Positions 1 to 10,235 of a stretch of DNA of 64,000 nt are shown here, in pieces (position 1 is the stretch's first letter; every line of letters begins with the position of its first letter). Below the pieces are notes generated by a model. The model was given only the letters and a program-made list of their open reading frames with translations. It was not told where the DNA came from and searched no databases. Source of the DNA: Moritella yayanosii (GTDB taxonomy: Bacteria > Pseudomonadota > Gammaproteobacteria > Enterobacterales > Moritellaceae); assembly GCF_900465055.1 (NCBI RefSeq), contig NZ_LS483250.1, positions 3,162,001 through 3,226,000 of the forward strand, in the 5' to 3' direction. The position numbers were made by a program, and so were the translations under genes.

Positions 1-292
1 GGTTAGTTGCAAGTACTTGCATGCCTTGGGCTTTTAATTCTTTGATTGCTGCAGCAATGTTATCGTGAGAGTGTACTTTCACCCAGTTTTGGCTGCCTGT
101 TGCAGTGCCACCAGATACCTTTGTTGGACGTACCGACCATACCGCGTGAACATTGTTGACACCCACTGCATCACAAGTTCTGACTACGGCGGCAAGGTTA
201 TGTGGTTTATGCACAGATTCCATACACACAGTCAGGTCTGGTTGGCGGCGTTGGAGCATTTTAGTAATGCGTTCGAGACGTTCTGGGGTCAT
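1..292 (-). CDS. trmH: tRNA (guanosine(18)-2'-O)-methyltransferase, N-terminal part (cut by window edge)
   Basis: The reverse strand from 292 reads MTPERLERITKMLQRRQPD, followed by a segment with ESVHKPHNLAAVVRTCDAVG, the SPOUT-family RNA-binding and NxxAxxRTC-type motif of TrmH/SpoU. TrmH transfers a methyl group from AdoMet to the 2'-OH of G18 in the tRNA D-loop. Only about 97 codons lie in the window; the C-terminal trefoil knot is beyond position 1. It lies downstream of spoT in the same direction, as in many gammaproteobacteria, where the order is gmk-rpoZ-spoT-trmH. Family and gene order agree, so the call is firm although the gene is partial. Confidence 0.93.
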   Translation of the reverse strand, partial: MTPERLERITKMLQRRQPDLTVCMESVHKPHNLAAVVRTCDAVGVNNVHAVWSVRPTKVSGGTATGSQNWVKVHSHDNIAAAIKELKAQGMQVLATN

Positions 293-401
293 GGTCTTAC
301 TCTATCAGATTTAATTGGCGAGGTATTATACCCAAATCACGGGCTAATGCGAGTATCAGAATTTAGCTTAGGCGGGTTTGGGACGGTTGAATGAGGCTTG
401 C

Positions 402-435
402 ATAGCGAAGCAGTCTTTCACAACGGCTTCGCTAT
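402..435. repeat. Inverted repeat between spoT and trmH
   Basis: ATAGCGAAGC (402-411) pairs perfectly with GCTTCGCTAT (426-435) across a 14-nt loop. No T-run follows on the minus strand, so it is not a canonical terminator. It could be an mRNA-stabilising stem or an intergenic repeat in the 190-bp spoT-trmH gap. Confidence 0.5.
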
Positions 436-484
436 CATTGAACGAACACTTTGTTATACACGCATTACATTGGCCGTTGCAGGC

Positions 485-2608
485 TTAGTTGTAACTGCGT
501 GATATTTTTAGTACGTCTTGTAATTTACGGATTTTTTTCATCACATCGGCCACATGTTTGCGGTTTTTCGCGGTAATAAGAATATCGACGTTATACACAC
601 GGGCATCTTTTTCGTCGGTAACAATGTTATGAATATTGGCGCCAGTCGAGGCTACGGTATTAGTCAGTTTTGCTAATACACCTTGGTGATTAACCACTTG
701 AATACGGATCTCGGTTTTAAACTCTTGACTCGGGTCGATATTTTCATCCCATTCAACAGGGATATAACGATCCGGTTCATTTTGATAACCGTGAATATTA
801 CGACAGGTTTCAATATGTATCACCAGACCTTTACCTGGGCTTAAATGGGCAACAATGGCATCACCTGGAATGGGGTGACAGCAATTAGCAAAACTAACCA
901 GCATGCCTTCTGCACCCTTAATCGGCATTTTGCCTTGTTCTTCCGAGCGCGGTGTCAGGTCGGTAAGTTCATCTACTCGGCCTTGTAAACGACGGGCAAT
1001 GACAATGCTCATCATGTTACCTAAACCGATCTCGATAAGCAGGGCATCTAAGTTTTCGCACTTCGTATCGGCCAGTACTTGGGTTAAATTGTCTGCGGCA
1101 ATATCATCAATTTTAACCCCGTTGAGGGCATGATTTAAGAGACGGCGACCAAGGATAATCGCATCTTCGGTGCGCATGTTTTTTAATTGTTGACGGACAC
1201 TAACACGCGCTCTACCGGTGACAATAAAGTTTAACCATGCTGCATTTGGACGCGCACCTGGTGCGGTAATAATTTCGACTGTTTGACCATTTTTCAACGG
1301 TTGACTAAGTGCGTGTGGTTGACGGTTTACACGCGCACCTACACAAGTATGACCGACATCGGTATGGATTGAATAAGCCACGTCTACTGGAGTGGCACCG
1401 CGTGGTAATTCGATGATTTTACCTTTCGGGGTGAACACATAAATTTCATCGGGGAACAGATCGGTTTTCACACTTTCGATAAATTCAAACGATGAACCAG
1501 CGCTTTGCTGTAATTCGAGTAAGCTTTGCATCCACTTCTGTGCACGTAATTGTGCGGTGGTATTAATTTTGTCTGCACCTTGTTTATATGACCAATGGGC
1601 AGCAATACCACGGTCAGCCATTAGATCCATATCTTTGGTTCGGATTTGAATTTCCAGCGGTACGCCGTGTGGGCCAACCAAGGAAGTATGCAGAGATTGA
1701 TAACCATTGGTTTTTGGAATGGCAATATAATCTTTAAAGCGGGTTATTTTTGGCTTGTACAAACTGTGCATTTGGCCAAGCACACGATAACAAGTATCAA
1801 GGTCTTCAACGATGATCCTAAACGCATAAATATCGACAACTTCGTGGAACTGAACGCGTTTCTTTTTCATCTTATTGTAGATACTAAAGATCAGCTTTTC
1901 GCGGCCATAAGTTGTCGCTGGTACACCGGCTTCGGCTAAACGGCCTTCAATTTCTTGGCGGATGTTAGACATGACTTCTTTACGATTACCACGCGCTGAT
2001 TTGACCGATTCAGCAAGAATACGGTAACGCATTGGATACATGGCTTTTAATCCAAGTTCTTCTAATTCATTTTTTATATTATGAATACCAAGGCGATTAG
2101 CAATCGGGGCAAAAATTTCTAATGTTTCGCTAGCAATACGGCGGCGTTTGTCAGGCCGTAATGCGCCTATGGTGCGCATGTTGTGGGTGCGATCGGCAAG
2201 TTTGATTAAGATAACGCGAATGTCTTGCACCATCGCCATGAACATTTTGCGGAAATTTTCTGCTTGTGCTTCTTTGCGATCGCGGAATTTTAGTTTATCC
2301 AGCTTAGAGACACCTTCAACCAATTCAGCCACTGTGCTGCCAAATAATGACGCAAGGTCTTCTTGCGTTGTTGGGGTATCTTCAATCACATCATGGAGCA
2401 GGGCTGCCATAATAGTTTTATGATCAAGACGCATTTCAGCAAGAATTTCAGCAACGGCAACGGGGTGAATAATATAAGGTTCACCCGTACTTCTTTTTTG
2501 AGGTAGGTGCGCTTCCCGTGCGACTAAATAAGCATGCTCAATGAGTTCGACTTGTTCAACCGATAGATAGGTTGATGTCGTTGCTTTTAAATTTGCGAAT
2601 ATATGCAA
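485..2608 (-). CDS. spoT: Bifunctional (p)ppGpp synthetase/hydrolase SpoT
   Basis: The 707-aa protein aligns from end to end with E. coli SpoT (about 700 aa). It has an N-terminal HD hydrolase domain with HDVIED (His72-Asp73) and the DRTHNMRT stretch, then a RelA/SpoT synthetase domain with RFKDYIAIPK and GYQSLHTS. A TGS domain follows around 390-450 (YVFTPKGKI, HTDVGH) and an ACT domain lies at the C-terminus (about 630-707). It makes and mainly degrades the stringent-response alarmone in the cytosol. The start is a TTG at 2608 with GAGG six bases upstream, and the resulting N-terminus resembles the E. coli one. It lies between rpoZ and trmH in one orientation, with a terminator and a 245-bp gap after rpoZ, so it may also have its own promoter. 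Confidence 0.97.
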   Translation of the reverse strand: MHIFANLKATTSTYLSVEQVELIEHAYLVAREAHLPQKRSTGEPYIIHPVAVAEILAEMRLDHKTIMAALLHDVIEDTPTTQEDLASLFGSTVAELVEGVSKLDKLKFRDRKEAQAENFRKMFMAMVQDIRVILIKLADRTHNMRTIGALRPDKRRRIASETLEIFAPIANRLGIHNIKNELEELGLKAMYPMRYRILAESVKSARGNRKEVMSNIRQEIEGRLAEAGVPATTYGREKLIFSIYNKMKKKRVQFHEVVDIYAFRIIVEDLDTCYRVLGQMHSLYKPKITRFKDYIAIPKTNGYQSLHTSLVGPHGVPLEIQIRTKDMDLMADRGIAAHWSYKQGADKINTTAQLRAQKWMQSLLELQQSAGSSFEFIESVKTDLFPDEIYVFTPKGKIIELPRGATPVDVAYSIHTDVGHTCVGARVNRQPHALSQPLKNGQTVEIITAPGARPNAAWLNFIVTGRARVSVRQQLKNMRTEDAIILGRRLLNHALNGVKIDDIAADNLTQVLADTKCENLDALLIEIGLGNMMSIVIARRLQGRVDELTDLTPRSEEQGKMPIKGAEGMLVSFANCCHPIPGDAIVAHLSPGKGLVIHIETCRNIHGYQNEPDRYIPVEWDENIDPSQEFKTEIRIQVVNHQGVLAKLTNTVASTGANIHNIVTDEKDARVYNVDILITAKNRKHVADVMKKIRKLQDVLKISRSYN

Positions 2609-2798
2609 GTACAGCCTCGTTACTGAAAAGTTGATATAAATGAGATGGTATTATTAGCAAGATAATCAAAAGTGCGAGCAATTGCACCTTTAAATTTACA
2701 TCTTCGTCATATTTTTGCCAACTCAATCTTGAATTAGCAATTTAGGTATTTGGAATATAAAAAAGTATAAACCTGTTTTTGGCTGGATCATAGGTATT

Positions 2799-2825
2799 AA
2801 AAAAGGTGCAATATGCACCTTTTTT
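2799..2825 (-). terminator. Rho-independent terminator after rpoZ (bidirectional-looking)
   Basis: GGTGCA (2805-2810) and TGCACC (2814-2819) form a stem with an ATA loop. A-run and T-run flanks extend the stem and give a U-tract in both directions. It lies 29 bp downstream of the rpoZ stop codon on the minus strand, separating rpoZ-gmk from spoT-trmH at least partly. Confidence 0.8.
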
Positions 2826-2853
2826 ATAAAATCATCAAAAATATGATTCGGTA

Positions 2854-3129
2854 TTAACCACGACCTTCAGCGATTGCTGCTACTGCTGCAATTTGCTGTG
2901 CTTCGTGTTCTTGCTGTTCTTGACGATCGCCAGCATCCATCAATTCGTTAGTAATTAGACCTGCTTCAATTTCACGAAGGGCGATTACAGTCGGCTTATC
3001 ATTCTCTGGTGCTACTAGAGGTTCTTTACCATGAATCTGTAATTGACGAGCGCGACGTGCCGCCATTAATATTAGGTCGAAACGATTACCAACCTGTTGT
3101 ACAGCATTTTCTACAGTTACGCGTGCCAT
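2854..3129 (-). CDS. rpoZ: RNA polymerase omega subunit
   Basis: The 91-aa protein starts [19 protein letters not shown] and contains [10 protein letters not shown] and [10 protein letters not shown], the conserved omega core that latches the beta-prime subunit C-terminus during polymerase assembly. Length equals the E. coli protein (91 aa). GGGAG precedes the ATG. It follows gmk by 59 bp in the same orientation, the standard gmk-rpoZ-spoT arrangement. Confidence 0.97.
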   Translation of the reverse strand: MARVTVENAVQQVGNRFDLILMAARRARQLQIHGKEPLVAPENDKPTVIALREIEAGLITNELMDAGDRQEQQEHEAQQIAAVAAIAEGRG

Positions 3130-3188
3130 GCAGGATCTCCCAGTGAATTAAGTCTAAAAAATGACGATAAATTATACTTTATTTTTGC

Positions 3189-4154
<966 letters not shown>

Positions 4155-4514
4155 TTAAGCAAATTTCTTTTCTAAGTGCGCAATAATGTCACTTGATTCA
4201 TACATCCATTGTACTTGACCGTTTTCTTCAATACGCAGACAAGGTACTTTACGTCGACCGCCTTGTTGCTCGAGTTCGTTGCCAAACGTGGCATCGTTTT
4301 TCGCATCACGTACGGTGATATCTAAGTTTAAACGCTTCATGCTACGGCGTACTTTTACACAAAATGGGCAAGCCTCAAATTGGTAAAGTGACATGTTATT
4401 AATCTCACTATCAACCTTTGCTTGTTCATCCGCAGGACGTTTCATGCTTTTTGGTGAAAAGATGAAATTAAGCGTTAAAATAAGACGGCCTAGTAACCAG
4501 CGAACAACTTTCAT
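4155..4514 (-). CDS. Glutaredoxin-like thiol protein with hydrophobic N-terminus
   Basis: From the ATG at 4514 the protein has 119 aa. Residues 4-19 form a short hydrophobic stretch (WLLGRLILTLNFIF) that could anchor it in the membrane. A glutaredoxin domain follows with the redox motif CPFC at 49-52, the VPCL cis-proline segment and a C-terminal YESSDIIAHLEKKF helix. This layout resembles glutathione-S-transferase N-terminal/glutaredoxin proteins that reduce disulfides with glutathione. The frame is open to 4562, but the longer start adds a poorly plausible extension. Substrate unknown; it stands alone between gmk and an oxidoreductase gene. Confidence 0.8.
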   Translation of the reverse strand: MKVVRWLLGRLILTLNFIFSPKSMKRPADEQAKVDSEINNMSLYQFEACPFCVKVRRSMKRLNLDITVRDAKNDATFGNELEQQGGRRKVPCLRIEENGQVQWMYESSDIIAHLEKKFA

Positions 4515-4718
4515 GAATAAATACCTTGTGAAAATGGGGTGAATTTTTCGGTATGCTAACACATTTATAGCCTATTAGGCGACGTCCAGCGCGACGCTTG
4601 CTGTACATCAACGAGGGAGCTAGGCGCAGACCTGATTAGTTATTGTTATTTTTATTTTTATTTTTTATATCAAAGAAAAGCAAAGCAGGGCAGATCGATA
4701 TAAATGCGATCGCAGTGA

Positions 4719-5951
4719 TTAAGCGCGGCGTTTTCTAAATGCGTAGATCCCGGCGCCATAGAGGGTTTTTAAAAACACTGGCCAAGTGGCTAAATTGGCT
4801 TTTGGTTGTTGTTGTTTGGCAATACGTGCGAGTTGGGCTTCGTACCAGGTAATGTCTAACATGGCGATGCGATCAATGGCTTTAACACCTGTGGTTAAAT
4901 TAGGTAAGCTAATTTTATGATCATCAGATGCCATTAATTTATTCGGTAGCTGGGTGTCTAACGACATAGGACGCGCCAGTCCAATAAAATCTGTCGCATT
5001 ACTTTGTAGTGCGGAAAGCATGGCTTTACTGGAACGGAACCCACCGGTCACTACTAACGGAGTATCGGTAATCGCACGTACTTTTTCAGCATAGCTGAGG
5101 AAGTAAGCTTCACGCGCTAACGTGGATTGTTTCACCTTGTGGCCAGTCATGGTTGGGCTTTCATAAGTCCCACCACTTATCTCTATTTGATCGATGCCTG
5201 CAGCTGATAATGCTTCGACTACTTGCATGGATTCTACTTCGGTAAAGCCACCGTGCATGAAATCGGCAGAGTTCAGTTTAATACCAATCGGGAAGGCGTC
5301 ACCCACTTCGGCACGTATTGCTTGATAGATAGATAATACAAAGCGCATGCGGTTTTCAATTGTGCCGCCCCATTGGTCATCACGTTGGTTGTGGCGTGGT
5401 GACAGGAATTGATTAACTAAATAGCCATGGGCTCCGTGAATTTGTACGCCAGTAAACCCGACTTGTTTGGCCAATTTGGCGCTGGTTTGAAACTGACCAA
5501 TAATGTTTAATATCTCTGATTCCGTCAGCGCGCGTGGGGTATTAAAACCTTTTTCCAAACCATTGGTCAGTGCGATGGCCGAGGGTGCAACAGGCTGTGC
5601 ATTAATAAAGTTTGGTGTTTGTTTGCCGGGATGATTTAACTGCGCCCACAACTGGGTATCGTTAACACTGCCTTGTTGTGCCCAATTTTTAAATTCAGTT
5701 AAATCACTTTGTTCATCTAATACCACTTGTTTTGGCTCACCTAATGCCTTGCGATCAACCATGATATTACCCGTAATCGATAGCCCTAAACCACCTAACG
5801 CCCAAGCGTGATAAAGCGTTGCTAACCCAGGTAATGGATTATGGTTAATATCGCTTAGCTGTTCACTCATTGCAGATTTAAATAAACGGTTTTTAATATG
5901 AGTGCCATTTTTTAAGGTGAAACCTTGCTGTAATGTAATTGCTGTTGTCAT
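4719..5951 (-). CDS. NADH:flavin oxidoreductase, Old Yellow Enzyme family
   Basis: A 410-aa FMN-dependent TIM-barrel enzyme of the OYE family, which reduces activated C=C bonds or nitro compounds with NAD(P)H. It shows an N-terminal LKNGTHIKNRLFKSAMSE segment, the active-site His pair in QIHGAHGYLVNQFLSP (His172, His175), the RxDQWGGTIENR motif and a VTGGFRS phosphate-binding strand. The natural substrate cannot be read from sequence; reactive electrophiles such as N-ethylmaleimide or methylglyoxal adducts are typical for NemA-like enzymes. The TetR gene just upstream on the same strand and shared operators before both genes suggest an inducible detoxification unit. Confidence 0.9.
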   Translation of the reverse strand: MTTAITLQQGFTLKNGTHIKNRLFKSAMSEQLSDINHNPLPGLATLYHAWALGGLGLSITGNIMVDRKALGEPKQVVLDEQSDLTEFKNWAQQGSVNDTQLWAQLNHPGKQTPNFINAQPVAPSAIALTNGLEKGFNTPRALTESEILNIIGQFQTSAKLAKQVGFTGVQIHGAHGYLVNQFLSPRHNQRDDQWGGTIENRMRFVLSIYQAIRAEVGDAFPIGIKLNSADFMHGGFTEVESMQVVEALSAAGIDQIEISGGTYESPTMTGHKVKQSTLAREAYFLSYAEKVRAITDTPLVVTGGFRSSKAMLSALQSNATDFIGLARPMSLDTQLPNKLMASDDHKISLPNLTTGVKAIDRIAMLDITWYEAQLARIAKQQQPKANLATWPVFLKTLYGAGIYAFRKRRA

Positions 5952-5978
5952 TATTAATCCTGCGGTAAATAAATAATT

Positions 5979-5991
5979 AGACCGGTCGTCT
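5979..5991. promoter_or_regulatory. Putative TetR operator upstream of the OYE gene
   Basis: AGAC-CGGTC-GTCT is an inverted repeat of 4-bp arms separated by 5 bp, 28 bp upstream of the OYE start codon. A nearly identical site precedes the tetR gene at 6672-6684. Two matching dyads before a regulator and its neighbour are the usual signature of the regulator's own operator. Confidence 0.6.
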
Positions 5992-6059
5992 TAAGTGCGG
6001 GCCGAAAAAAGCGATATTACAATGAGACTGATAATATCGCCGTCTGCTTGTTAAGTTAG

Positions 6060-6659
6060 CTAGTTGGTTTTTAAAATGTCATCAAAAATGAAATCAGTGA
6101 TCTGCGTAAGATTATCGGTATTACCGGCGATTTTCATTTCGATTAAACTGCCTTCCCACGCTGTCCACATTAATGTCGCCAGCTGCTTTGCGGGTAAGTC
6201 AGTGCGGATCAATTGCTGTGCTTGCGCATCACTGATCAATCCAGATAATAATGTGTTCAGCGCGTTCACCGAGCGTTGCATTGCTTGTTGGCATAACGCA
6301 CTCGAGTCACCAATATCGTTAGCCACACTCGCCACTAAACAACCTTGTTTACCTTGGTGCTCGCTGTATTTTTGACGACCTTTTTCGAACAGCGCGCGCA
6401 ATTTTTCAATTGGGTTCAAGTTTGCATCATCCAATAGCGGCTGCATTTGTTGCGCTTGCGCGTGCATGTCGGCTTCGATTAGCTCGGCAACAAAGGCTTC
6501 TTTGCTCTTAAAATAATTATAAAAGGACCCTTTCGGTACTTTCAGCTCATCTAGGATCTGTTTTATCCCAGTGCCGTGATAACCGTGTTGAGAGATATGC
6601 TTGATACCAACTTCAATCAGGGCTTTGCGGGTATGTTCGTTTTGTTTAGGTCTTGGCAT
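6060..6659 (-). CDS. TetR family repressor, likely controlling the OYE gene
   Basis: 199 aa. The N-terminal helix-turn-helix (residues about 8-55) reads HTRKALIEVGIKHISQHGYH and then IKQILDELKVPKGSFYNYFKSKEAF, the TetR recognition helix pattern. The C-terminal all-helical part carries QGCLVASVANDIGDSS, common in NemR/AcuR-type regulators that sense electrophiles. It lies 108 bp upstream of the oxidoreductase gene on the same strand. The shared AGAC/TGAC-N5-GTCT dyads support autoregulation and control of the OYE gene; the inducer is not known. Confidence 0.88.
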   Translation of the reverse strand: MPRPKQNEHTRKALIEVGIKHISQHGYHGTGIKQILDELKVPKGSFYNYFKSKEAFVAELIEADMHAQAQQMQPLLDDANLNPIEKLRALFEKGRQKYSEHQGKQGCLVASVANDIGDSSALCQQAMQRSVNALNTLLSGLISDAQAQQLIRTDLPAKQLATLMWTAWEGSLIEMKIAGNTDNLTQITDFIFDDILKTN

Positions 6660-6671
6660 TTGGTTATTCTA

Positions 6672-6684
6672 TGACCGATCGTCT
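6672..6684. promoter_or_regulatory. Putative TetR operator upstream of the tetR gene
   Basis: TGAC-CGATC-GTCT lies 12 bp upstream of the tetR start codon. It matches the dyad at 5979-5991 in 11 of 13 positions, and the similarity continues into the following TTAA bases. Confidence 0.6.
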
Positions 6685-6706
6685 TTAAATGCAATCGTTA
6701 GGAGGA

Positions 6707-7357
6707 CTACATGTAAAGACGCTTAACTTTATGCGCGTAAAAAGCAATGAAAGCATAACAAAGTAGCTCGATTGTCTCTTCGGAAATATTTTTTACATCA
6801 CGTACATAGTGTTCCGCCATCACCGCTTCCCAAAAATCACCCATACCATAAAGCCGTGAAAATACGAATAACAAAACAATAAAAGTAATTAGAGCCTGCA
6901 TGTTTTTATCAGCGAGTAAGGTCGACATTTGCTCGACTAACTTACCTTCCCGCAACGCATACACCACACACCCAAAAGTGACATTTAAAGCGGGATAAAT
7001 CCAAAACCCATGGAAGATAAGGTCAAAGTAGGCATCAAATTCTCTGATCAGTAACACCGCAAAAAAACCACTGACTAACATTGTTGCTCGTGGTAGGTAA
7101 TTAGCGCGTTTTAGTTGATAAAAGCACAGTATTGAAAATAATAACAATACTGCCTGTAATAATTCAGTAATGGATTGTTCACCTAATGAATTTTCTAACC
7201 AGAAATAATCTAATCGTTGTACTGTTATCACGGATAAACATAATAAAGTCGTTATCATTATGTTTTTTGCCGTCTGTAAAATAGCAGCATTACCTTGTTT
7301 ATTATTATCAATCCGTACTGTGTTATTCGATGAAATCGGATTTATGTCTATATTCAT
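6707..7357 (-). CDS. Polytopic membrane protein of unknown function
   Basis: 216 aa with about six hydrophobic segments: roughly 30-48, 62-82, 92-108, 118-136, 155-172 and 196-212. The N-terminal 28 residues are polar (MNIDINPISSNNTVRIDNNK). Charged conserved-looking patches such as REFDAYFDLIFHGFW sit between helices. No enzymatic motif is recognised. The ATG at 7357 has a TGAGGT ribosome site. It is followed by the decayed symporter gene and preceded by the TetR/OYE pair, with no clear operon link. Confidence 0.65.
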   Translation of the reverse strand: MNIDINPISSNNTVRIDNNKQGNAAILQTAKNIMITTLLCLSVITVQRLDYFWLENSLGEQSITELLQAVLLLFSILCFYQLKRANYLPRATMLVSGFFAVLLIREFDAYFDLIFHGFWIYPALNVTFGCVVYALREGKLVEQMSTLLADKNMQALITFIVLLFVFSRLYGMGDFWEAVMAEHYVRDVKNISEETIELLCYAFIAFYAHKVKRLYM

Positions 7358-7440
7358 TGGAACCTCAAGTAATAAATCATCCGTGTTAATTAAATCCTGT
7401 AATTATAATTGTGCTGATCGTTGTGATGAACGAATGCTGA

Positions 7441-8520
7441 TTAGCTTTTATTCTGCTGCCATTTATCAACAACCAGCGCAGCGACAAGATCGCCTTCGAC
7501 ATTAACCGCGGTTCTGAATGTATCCAGCGGGCGTTCGATAATAAGTAAAATAGCGATACCTTCGAGCGGAATACCTGCCGCTAGCATGACTAATTGCATT
7601 CCAGACATAGAGCCTGATGGCATACCCGGTGCGCCGACTGACGATACCATTGCCATGATAAATATCATCACGATGCCAGTGGTACTTAAATCAATCCCAA
7701 ATAACTGGGCCAGAAAGATAGCGGCAACCCCTTCAAATAACGCGGTACCATCCATGTTCATAACTGCGCCAAGTGGTAATACAAAACTACTGGTACTTTG
7801 CGATATACCCAGTTCTTGCTCTGCCGCTTGCATTGATAACGGTAGTGTTGCCGAGCTTGATGAGGTTGCAAACGCCATCGCTAGTGGAGCTGATATGGCT
7901 TTAAATAATGTGCTAAATTTAATACCGGTAAAAATTTTGGCTAAGGTCGGTAAGACAATCAGACCATGAATAAGGGTGAGTACCAATACCAGTAATGCAA
8001 ACAACGCCAACTGACCAAATAAACCCGTATTACCGCTGACGGTAAATTCAAATACGATAGAAAATACTGCAATCGGGGCGAGACGGATAATGCCTTGGAC
8101 TAATTTATTTAACCCTTTATTCAAACCAGCGATAACATCAAATACCACATGTTTTGGTGGTAATGATAATAATAACGATACCGAAAATAACAATGAGAAT
8201 AGGACTATTGCTAATAAGTTGCCGTTAACCAAGGCTGAAAACGGATTCACTAATGCCATGGCCAGTAACTTAGCGGTAATGCTGGAGCCTGTGACTGTAT
8301 CTTGTTCGATAAGCCTGATGTGATCTGCGACGGTCACTGGTTCCACAAGCGGCTGCCATTCCGGCATTAATAGTGCGGCACCAAGCCCTAAGCTGATGGC
8401 GATAATCGCTTGATCGTGGATAACATAATCTGTCTCGTTAGCGTTACTGGATATCAGTAAATGAGGCGCGATTATATTGGAGTTATTCGATAATGATAAT
8501 GAGCTTGATAAGCAAATCAC
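7441..8520 (-). pseudogene. N-terminally truncated dicarboxylate/amino acid:cation symporter (DAACS family)
   Basis: The 359-aa open frame contains the DAACS core: the serine-rich reentrant loop AMAFATSSSSATLPLSM, the unwound-helix motif GAVMNMDGTALFEG and VGAPGMPSGS. Family members are about 400-440 aa and begin with three membrane helices before the AIIAISLGLGAALLMP segment; those helices are absent. The first 37 residues (a serine/asparagine-rich stretch from a GTG start) do not look like the family and lack a ribosome site. In another frame just upstream the minus strand reads LSKSDLLIKLIIII followed by a stop, which resembles a genuine DAACS N-terminus. The simplest reading is an internal deletion with frameshift that left a pseudogene. 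A functional short variant cannot be excluded. Confidence 0.7.
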
Positions 8521-8603
8521 TTTTACTGAGTTGTAATAATGTAGGTTTATTACGAGAAGTAACTTATAATTGTTACCTAACGGTTGAATAAGAGAATGGA
8601 TAA

Positions 8604-9485
8604 ATGAGTGATTGGTCTGGTGTCAGTGAATTTGTTGCGGTTGCAGAAACAGCAAGTTTTACCGCGGCGGGAAAGCGTTTAGGGATCTCAACTGCGCAAG
8701 TGAGCCGACAGATCGCTGCACTTGAAGAGCGGTTATCGGCAAAATTGTTTTACCGTACCACCCGTAAGGTATCGGTGACTGAAGTTGGTGGCATTTATTA
8801 TCAGCATTGTCGCCAGGTCATGGATGGATTGGCCGATGCCGAGCGCGCGATCACCAATTTACAAAGTACCCCAAAGGGCAAATTAAAAATAACCGCGCCG
8901 ATCACTTATGGTGAACGCAGTGTTGCGCCATTAGTGAATAACTTCGTGACGCAATATCCGGAATTAGAAGTACAACTGGTATTATCCAATCAACAAATTG
9001 ATTTAATCGATGAAGGTTTTGATTTAGCAATTCGTTTGGGTCAGTTAGGTGATTCGACAATGATCGCTAAACGACTGGCAACCCGTAAACAATATGTTTG
9101 TGCGGCACCTGAGTATTTAAGTGCGTTTGGTGCGCCCCATTCCTTGTCAGAACTAGATCGTCATAACTGCTTGTCAGGCACGTTAGACTACTGGCGTTTT
9201 CAGGACAAAGGTAAAGCCCGTAATATTCGCGTGAAAGGGAACTTTAGTTGTAATAGTGGCCCAGTATTAGTGGATGCGGCCCTGAAGGGGATGGGTATTG
9301 TGCAATTGCCAGATTATTATGTGCAGGAACACATTAATCAAGGTCAGCTCATTGAATTACTACCGAGCTACCGCGAGCCAGATGATGCGGTATGGGCGTT
9401 ATACCCACAGAATCGTCATTTATCGCCGAAAGTACGTATGTTGGTAGACTATTTAGCGAAAGAACTGGCCGTCACGTTGCCATAA
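8604..9485 (+). CDS. LysR-type transcriptional regulator (CrgA/AaeR-like group)
   Basis: 293 aa. The N-terminal winged helix-turn-helix (residues 5-62) shows FVAVAETASFTAAGKRLGIS and VSRQIAALEERLSAKLFYRTT. The remainder is the substrate-binding fold (KGKLKITAPITYGER, DEGFDLAIRLGQL). It is transcribed away from the symporter remnant, from which it is separated by 84 bp, so it may once have regulated that gene. Effector unknown. Confidence 0.9.
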   Translation: MSDWSGVSEFVAVAETASFTAAGKRLGISTAQVSRQIAALEERLSAKLFYRTTRKVSVTEVGGIYYQHCRQVMDGLADAERAITNLQSTPKGKLKITAPITYGERSVAPLVNNFVTQYPELEVQLVLSNQQIDLIDEGFDLAIRLGQLGDSTMIAKRLATRKQYVCAAPEYLSAFGAPHSLSELDRHNCLSGTLDYWRFQDKGKARNIRVKGNFSCNSGPVLVDAALKGMGIVQLPDYYVQEHINQGQLIELLPSYREPDDAVWALYPQNRHLSPKVRMLVDYLAKELAVTLP

Positions 9486-9508
9486 TCTCGTTTGTTGGCA
9501 GGACATAA

Positions 9509-9538
9509 ACAGAGCGTCGACAGTTAGCGCCGCTCTGT
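9509..9538. terminator. Weak hairpin between convergent lysR and yceH genes
   Basis: ACAGAGCG (9509-9516) pairs with CGCTCTGT (9531-9538) across a 14-nt loop, in the short gap between two converging genes. There is no strong T-run, so this is only a possible terminator. Confidence 0.4.
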
Positions 9539-9566
9539 GGCTATTTTGCAGCACTAAGACGGTTAT

Positions 9567-10235
9567 TCAGTTAATGCGGCTTGTTGCTTGTAAGTCAGTT
9601 AATTGTGCCTTTAGCGTTGCCACCTCTTGCTCTAATTCGGCTACTCGTACAGATAACACCGCGTTTTCATCGGCGCTAAGTACGGGGTTAGCGGTTGTGG
9701 TTGCAGCCACAATCGCTGTCGACGTTACCGGGCCACTAAATAGATGCGCGTAACGACAGGCACTTTGTCCTGGCACCCGCGCCAACTTCACTACAAATGG
9801 ATATAACTCATGGTTAATCAGCTGGTCTAATGCGGTTTCAACTTCGTGCACATCGTTAAACTGACATTGACGTGCAGAGCGGGTTCTTAGTTCGCCTGGG
9901 GTTTGTGGACCACGTAAAAATAGCAATGTTAGGATCGCTAATTGTTGAGGGTTAAAACGAATTTTACTGAACGCGGTATTACCAAAACGATGGCGAATTT
10001 TAGCGCTGCGTTTACCGCCATGTTCGTCATTCACCACTAAGCGTTTTTTGACTAAGTCATCCACAATGTGTTGTACGTCGTCTTGACTTAATGACAATAC
10101 TGGCTCACGACTGCTTTTTTGATTACAGGCCGAGGTTAATGAGTTTAACGACAGTGGGTAGTTATCCGGTGTGGTGTGTTCTTTTTCGATTAACGCGCCT
10201 AATACGCGGGTTTCGTGTAGTGATAGTTCATCCAT
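9567..10235 (-). CDS. yceH: YceH family protein (DUF480)
   Basis: 222 aa. The start MDELSLHETRVLGALIEKEHTTPDNYPLSLNSL is the hallmark of the YceH/UPF0502 family, which folds as two winged-helix domains. A second characteristic block is ALLTLLFLRGPQTPGELR-like (here LAILTLLFLRGPQTPGELR), and the C-terminal end forms a coiled coil (VAELEQEVATLKAQLTDLQ). Cellular role not established. Its ATG overlaps the btuR stop codon by one base (TAATG), so the two are translationally coupled. Confidence 0.92.
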   Translation of the reverse strand: MDELSLHETRVLGALIEKEHTTPDNYPLSLNSLTSACNQKSSREPVLSLSQDDVQHIVDDLVKKRLVVNDEHGGKRSAKIRHRFGNTAFSKIRFNPQQLAILTLLFLRGPQTPGELRTRSARQCQFNDVHEVETALDQLINHELYPFVVKLARVPGQSACRYAHLFSGPVTSTAIVAATTTANPVLSADENAVLSVRVAELEQEVATLKAQLTDLQATSRIN

